DNA of 64,000 nt from Nonomuraea sp. NEAU-A123 (GTDB taxonomy: Bacteria; Actinomycetota; Actinomycetes; Streptosporangiales; Streptosporangiaceae): positions 620,001 to 684,000 of the forward strand of contig NZ_JAHFZZ010000005.1 of NCBI RefSeq assembly GCF_018603905.1. The letters run 5' to 3'. Of the stretch, positions 60,982-64,000 are shown piece by piece. Position numbers and translations under genes: made by a program. How positions within the stretch are numbered: position 1 is the first letter of the stretch; the number at the start of each line of letters is the position of its first letter. A model generated the notes under the pieces. The model saw only the letters and a list, made by a program, of their open reading frames with translations, did no database searches and was not told where the DNA came from.

Positions 60982-63473
60982 TCGAGGCCCATGGCTCCGG
61001 CGTAACCGCGCTGGGCCTCGGCGTACAGCGCGTCGGCCTCCTCTTGCCGGCCGCACGCGCGCGTGTCGAGGACGAGGTTGGACAGGCAGGCGAGCAGCTG
61101 GGGATATTCGCCGCTGAAGATCCTGCGCAGCCGGGCGAGCGTCTCCGTGCCCAGCCGCATCGCCTCCTCGTGGTCGTCCAGTGCGGCATGGTCGCTGGCG
61201 AGGTTGACGGCGCAGGTCAGGGCGTAGTGATGGTCACGGCCGAGCCTGCCGTCGAGGCCGGTCAGCGCCCGCTCGTCGGTGCGCATGGCCGCCTCGGCGT
61301 CGCCGCGCAGCCTCTGGAGGACCGCCAGATTGGTCGCGCAGCCGTACACATAGGGGTGGGTGTCCCCGTAGATGGCCTGGTATCTCGCCACCGCCTGCTC
61401 GGCGATGTCGTAGGCGGCGTTGATGTCGCCGGTCGCGCGCAGGGCGTTGGACAGGTTGCTGGCCGCCGCGACCGTCTCGGGATGGTGATCGCCCATGATG
61501 CGCTGCAGGCGCGCGTGCACGTCCTTGGCCAGCTCGAGCGAGCCGTCGAAGTCGCCTGCCCGGCGCTTGGCGATCGACAGGTCGCGGGCCGTCTTCAGGG
61601 TCCACAGGTGCTCGGCGCCGAGTTCCTGGACGCCGTAGGCGTAGGCGTCCTCACCGAGGTCGACCGCCTCCCGCGAGTCGCCGCTCAGCCGGACGGACCT
61701 GGCCAGGCCGTTCCAGTTGTTGAGCACGTCGGCCTCGCCGATCCGCTCCTCGCTCTCGTTCTGCTTGCGGTGCACGACGTCGTGCAGGGCCCTGGCCGCC
61801 GTGTAGTCGCTGTTGAGGCCGTAGTCGATGGCCAGGTTGTTCATGATCTGCAGGGTCGCCGGCGCCTGCTCGCCGAACACGGTCGTGTGCTGGGTCTGCA
61901 GCCGCTCGTCCAGCTCCCTGGCCGCCGACCAGTCGCCGGCGGCCCGAAGGTCGGCCGCGAACCCGCTGCTGAGCACCAGGGTCTCGGGGTCCTCCGGACC
62001 GAGCACCTCGGTCATCTTGGCCAGCGTGGCGCTGTCGAGGTCGTAGGCGGCCCGGTATTCGCCCAGCTCGCGGATGATGCCGCCGAGGTGGCGCTGGGCG
62101 ATCAGCACGTCGGGGTGCTCGGGCCCCGACCTCTCGGTCCACCGCTCCACGAACCGCTCCGCGAAGATCCGCGCGGACTGGTAGTTGCCTGATCGATAGA
62201 GGTAGTAGAGGACGTCGCGGACCATGGTGCGGACCGCCGGCTCGGCGCAGTCGGCCACCTGCGAGGGCAGGATGTGCGCGATCAGCTCGTTGTAACGCCC
62301 CCAGCTTGCCGTCTCGTCGGGCACCTTCGGCGCCGCGCCGGCGAGCAGGAGGTGCACCTCGTGCCGGAAACGGCGGCGCTCGTCCTCGTCCAGCTCGTCC
62401 CGCAGCAGCGCCTGGACCAGCCGGTGTACCTGGATCGTGCGCGCCTGCGAGTCGATGGTCGCCAGCGCGAACCTGCCCAGCTCCCTGATCGCCCTGGTGA
62501 GCAGGATCGTGTCACCGAAGATGCTGCTCAACCTGGCGTCGGACGCCTGATGGCCGGCCCGGCGGAAGACGTCGCGCGGAATCGGCTCCGGGCCGAAGAA
62601 GGCGCAGCAGCGCAGCACGTCGACGGCCTCGGGCAGCTTGCTGCGCAGTTGCGCGACCGACAGTGCCCACGCGGCGGTCATGGGCATCGGGTATTCGGAC
62701 GGCTTGCTCTCCGAAAGCAGCGCGCTGGTCTGCTCTTTCAGCAGCCGGAGATAGTCGTCCACCGAGATGCCGGTCTCCACGTGCAGCGCGCCCGCCTGCT
62801 CCAGCGCCAGCGGGAGGTCACCGAGCTGCTCCGCGAGCCGGTCGGCGTCGGTGCTGGACAGTGACGCGCGCCTGGAGAGGAACTCCACACTCTCCTGGCG
62901 GTCGAAGACGTCGACCGCGACGGTGTCGACGATGCCCTGCCAGCGGTGGTTGCGCGAGGTGACGATCACCTGCCCCGGCCCTTGGGGGATGAGCTCGCTG
63001 ATCTCCTCCGGCTGGTCGGCGTTGTCGAAGACCAGGAGCCAGCGGTCGTACGGTTCGCCGCGGCGCAGCGCGTCGAGCACCGCGTCGGCCGCGTCCTCGG
63101 CCCCGCTCCGGGTGGCGGCCTGCAGGCCGAGATGCGGCGCCAGACCGGCCAGCGATGACTTGACCAGGACGGGCTGATCGGCGGGGATCCACCACACCAC
63201 GTCGTATTCGGACCTGAACCGATGCGCGTACTCGACCGCGAGCTGGGTCTTGCCCACTCCGCCCAGGCCGTGCAGGGCGTGCGGGACGACGGCGGTCACC
63301 TCGGTGGACAGGCCCGCGTGCAAGCGCTCCAGCAGGACGGACCGGCCGGTGAAGTTGACGTTGCGGGCGGGGACCTTGCCCCAGACCTCGGGAACCCGTC
63401 CCGACGTTCGGACCGACTCTGGCTGCGAACCTGTCACGTCACGCCTCCGGCTGACGACCACATCCGCCGTCAT
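60909..63473 (-). CDS. fxsT: FxSxx-COOH system NB-ARC/tetratricopeptide protein
   Basis: An 854-residue STAND protein of the FxsT type. The N-terminal motif VWGKVPARNVNFTGR is highly characteristic. The P-loop HGLGGVGKTQLAVEY (about 68-78), Walker B RWLLVFDNAD and VIVTSRN mark NB-ARC. From about 430 to the end it is built of TPR units that repeat ALTIYG/LGPEHP-like elements, ending in FDPPPI. Its role in FxSxx loci is undefined; it is likely a signal-sensing oligomerising switch. It diverges from the precursor gene, starting 116 bases away. Confidence 0.92.
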   Translation of the reverse strand: MTADVVVSRRRDVTGSQPESVRTSGRVPEVWGKVPARNVNFTGRSVLLERLHAGLSTEVTAVVPHALHGLGGVGKTQLAVEYAHRFRSEYDVVWWIPADQPVLVKSSLAGLAPHLGLQAATRSGAEDAADAVLDALRRGEPYDRWLLVFDNADQPEEISELIPQGPGQVIVTSRNHRWQGIVDTVAVDVFDRQESVEFLSRRASLSSTDADRLAEQLGDLPLALEQAGALHVETGISVDDYLRLLKEQTSALLSESKPSEYPMPMTAAWALSVAQLRSKLPEAVDVLRCCAFFGPEPIPRDVFRRAGHQASDARLSSIFGDTILLTRAIRELGRFALATIDSQARTIQVHRLVQALLRDELDEDERRRFRHEVHLLLAGAAPKVPDETASWGRYNELIAHILPSQVADCAEPAVRTMVRDVLYYLYRSGNYQSARIFAERFVERWTERSGPEHPDVLIAQRHLGGIIRELGEYRAAYDLDSATLAKMTEVLGPEDPETLVLSSGFAADLRAAGDWSAARELDERLQTQHTTVFGEQAPATLQIMNNLAIDYGLNSDYTAARALHDVVHRKQNESEERIGEADVLNNWNGLARSVRLSGDSREAVDLGEDAYAYGVQELGAEHLWTLKTARDLSIAKRRAGDFDGSLELAKDVHARLQRIMGDHHPETVAAASNLSNALRATGDINAAYDIAEQAVARYQAIYGDTHPYVYGCATNLAVLQRLRGDAEAAMRTDERALTGLDGRLGRDHHYALTCAVNLASDHAALDDHEEAMRLGTETLARLRRIFSGEYPQLLACLSNLVLDTRACGRQEEADALYAEAQRGYAGAMGLDHPDARLALEEGARMDCDFDPPPI

Positions 63474-63567
63474 CTTAGAGCGTTTCGTGCCGCTCGAACA
63501 TTTACGTCTCCCTTACGGACGGCGCCATATGGAGACCGATAGGGTTGGCGTGATTTTTGTGTCCCGA

Positions 63568-63577
63568 GTTCCGGAAC
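63568..63577. promoter_or_regulatory. palindrome in the fxsA leader
   Basis: GTTCCGGAAC is a perfect 10-base palindrome ending 12 bases before the fxsA start codon and just ahead of its ribosome site; possible operator or small hairpin. Confidence 0.35.
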
Positions 63578-63589
63578 ATAGGAGCTTCA

Positions 63590-63778
63590 ATGAGCGATGA
63601 GCTGACCGAACCGCCCGGCCTCGTCGATGTGAGCGGCTTGTCGCTCGCCGACCTCGACAAGGTGGACGAGTCAGCGCTCGCCCATGCCCTGCGGATGTTG
63701 CTGCGTGCGGGCGAGGACGCGATGGGACCGATCGCGGGGTTCAGCCAGAGCATCGACGGGCCCGCCGCGACCGGCTAA
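63590..63778 (+). CDS. fxsA: FxSxx-COOH-type precursor peptide with off-consensus C terminus
   Basis: A 62-residue peptide starting at ATG 63590, behind AGGAG. The leader matches the family: GLVDVSGLSLADLDKVDESALAHALRM is the acidic helical recognition region, and ERIAGF-like spacing is kept in GPIAGF. The C terminus is GFSQSIDGPAATG. Family members end at F-x-S-x-x; here Phe is followed by S-Q-S-I, putting Ser at +1 and +3 but Gln at +2, with seven extra residues after. It is the obvious substrate for the FxsB and HEXXH proteins, but the modified residue pattern must differ or the gene may be drifting. An in-frame start at 63557 lacks a ribosome site. Confidence 0.8.
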   Translation: MSDELTEPPGLVDVSGLSLADLDKVDESALAHALRMLLRAGEDAMGPIAGFSQSIDGPAATG

Positions 63779-63838
63779 AAATAGGGACGTACCTCGTGCT
63801 CCACGCCCTCATCGTGCCAGGAGAGCAGGTCGTCCCGG

Positions 63839-64000
63839 ATGAAGGACTCCGACTGGGCCCGGCTGATCGATCAGCTCCGTACCGGTGACTGCACGCCGTT
63901 CATCGGTGCGGGGGCCAGCGACGGCAACCTCCCGTCCAGCGGGGAGTTGAGCCGCGAGTGGGCGGCCCGTTTCGACTATCCCTTCGCTGACGATGGCGAT
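63839..64000 (+). CDS. SIR2-like domain protein, N-terminal part only (cut by window end)
   Basis: Only the first 54 residues are visible: MKDSDWARLIDQLRTGDC, then TPFIGAGASDGNLPSSGEL, then SREWAARFDYPFADD. This is the NAD-binding start of a SIR2-like domain, with an intact GAGxS loop. It closely parallels the SIR2-like part of the STAND protein at 58069-60558 (DDWARLIYQVTTGDCTPIVGSD, EWAGRLGYPFADP). The ATG at 63839 follows a GGAGAG site at slightly long spacing. Domain content beyond residue 54 is unknown. Confidence 0.8.
   Translation, partial: MKDSDWARLIDQLRTGDCTPFIGAGASDGNLPSSGELSREWAARFDYPFADDGD

Overview
The window is about 70% GC, uses many GTG and TTG starts, and packs genes into ATGA-type overlaps. 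Together with an FxSxx-COOH type peptide-maturation locus, MEDS/STAS signalling proteins and NRPS/PKS genes, this points to a filamentous actinomycete. A Streptosporangiaceae-like (Nonomuraea-type) host is my guess from gene content, not a determination. No rRNA, tRNA, CRISPR array, phage or transposase gene was recognised.

Layout. (1) 74-10801: one long plus-strand operon encodes a peptide/opine-type ABC importer (binding lipoprotein, two permeases, two ATPases) with an alpha/beta hydrolase, an amidohydrolase-like protein, a cytidine-deaminase-like protein, a creatininase-like amidase, a cyclase-family hydrolase and a gamma-glutamyltransferase-like protein. It looks like uptake and stepwise hydrolysis of an amide-rich substrate. 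(2) 10852-18825: an MBL-fold hydrolase, a BRCT plus beta-propeller-like protein, a DEAD-box RNA helicase with a structured upstream region, a cytochrome P450 and a CGNR zinc-finger regulator. (3) 18835-27131: a carbohydrate locus with a GH97 enzyme, a sugar ABC importer and a GH95-like enzyme. It also holds two gene remnants, an N-terminally deleted hydrolase and a GH95-like fragment with a deletion and a frameshift. (4) 27276-41671: a two-gene NRPS/PKS assembly line, A-T-C-A-T then C-T-KS-AT-T-C-A-T-TE-MFS, with an Orn/Lys/Arg decarboxylase convergent behind it. (5) 44150-46714: MEDS-STAS and kinase-STAS regulators and an LLM flavin-dependent oxidoreductase. (6) 46815-52618: an aromatic-acid catabolic set (extradiol dioxygenase, 4-oxalomesaconate tautomerase, aldolase and hydratase, GntR regulator, AAHS-type transporter) that reads as a complete gallate-type ring-cleavage route. 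(7) 52736-55394: a Tat-type esterase-like hydrolase and two secreted pectate lyases (PL1, PL3) behind a LacI-type operator. (8) 55639-64000: the FxSxx-COOH type locus, with a radical SAM/SPASM enzyme (FxsB), a HEXXH peptide-modification protein, a STAND ATPase fused to a SIR2-like domain, a small membrane protein, the NB-ARC/TPR protein FxsT, the precursor peptide, and the start of a second SIR2-like protein cut by the window edge.

The regions most worth follow-up are the FxSxx locus, whose precursor has an off-consensus C terminus and whose neighbours include two SIR2-like proteins, and the NRPS/PKS line, which has a cysteine-type thioesterase, a fused exporter and a carrier domain with no adenylation domain. 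Smaller but solid observations are a sugar permease gene with no canonical start codon for its first membrane segment, the two gene remnants, shared operators in the sugar locus, and several short tandem duplications at gene junctions and in protein linkers.
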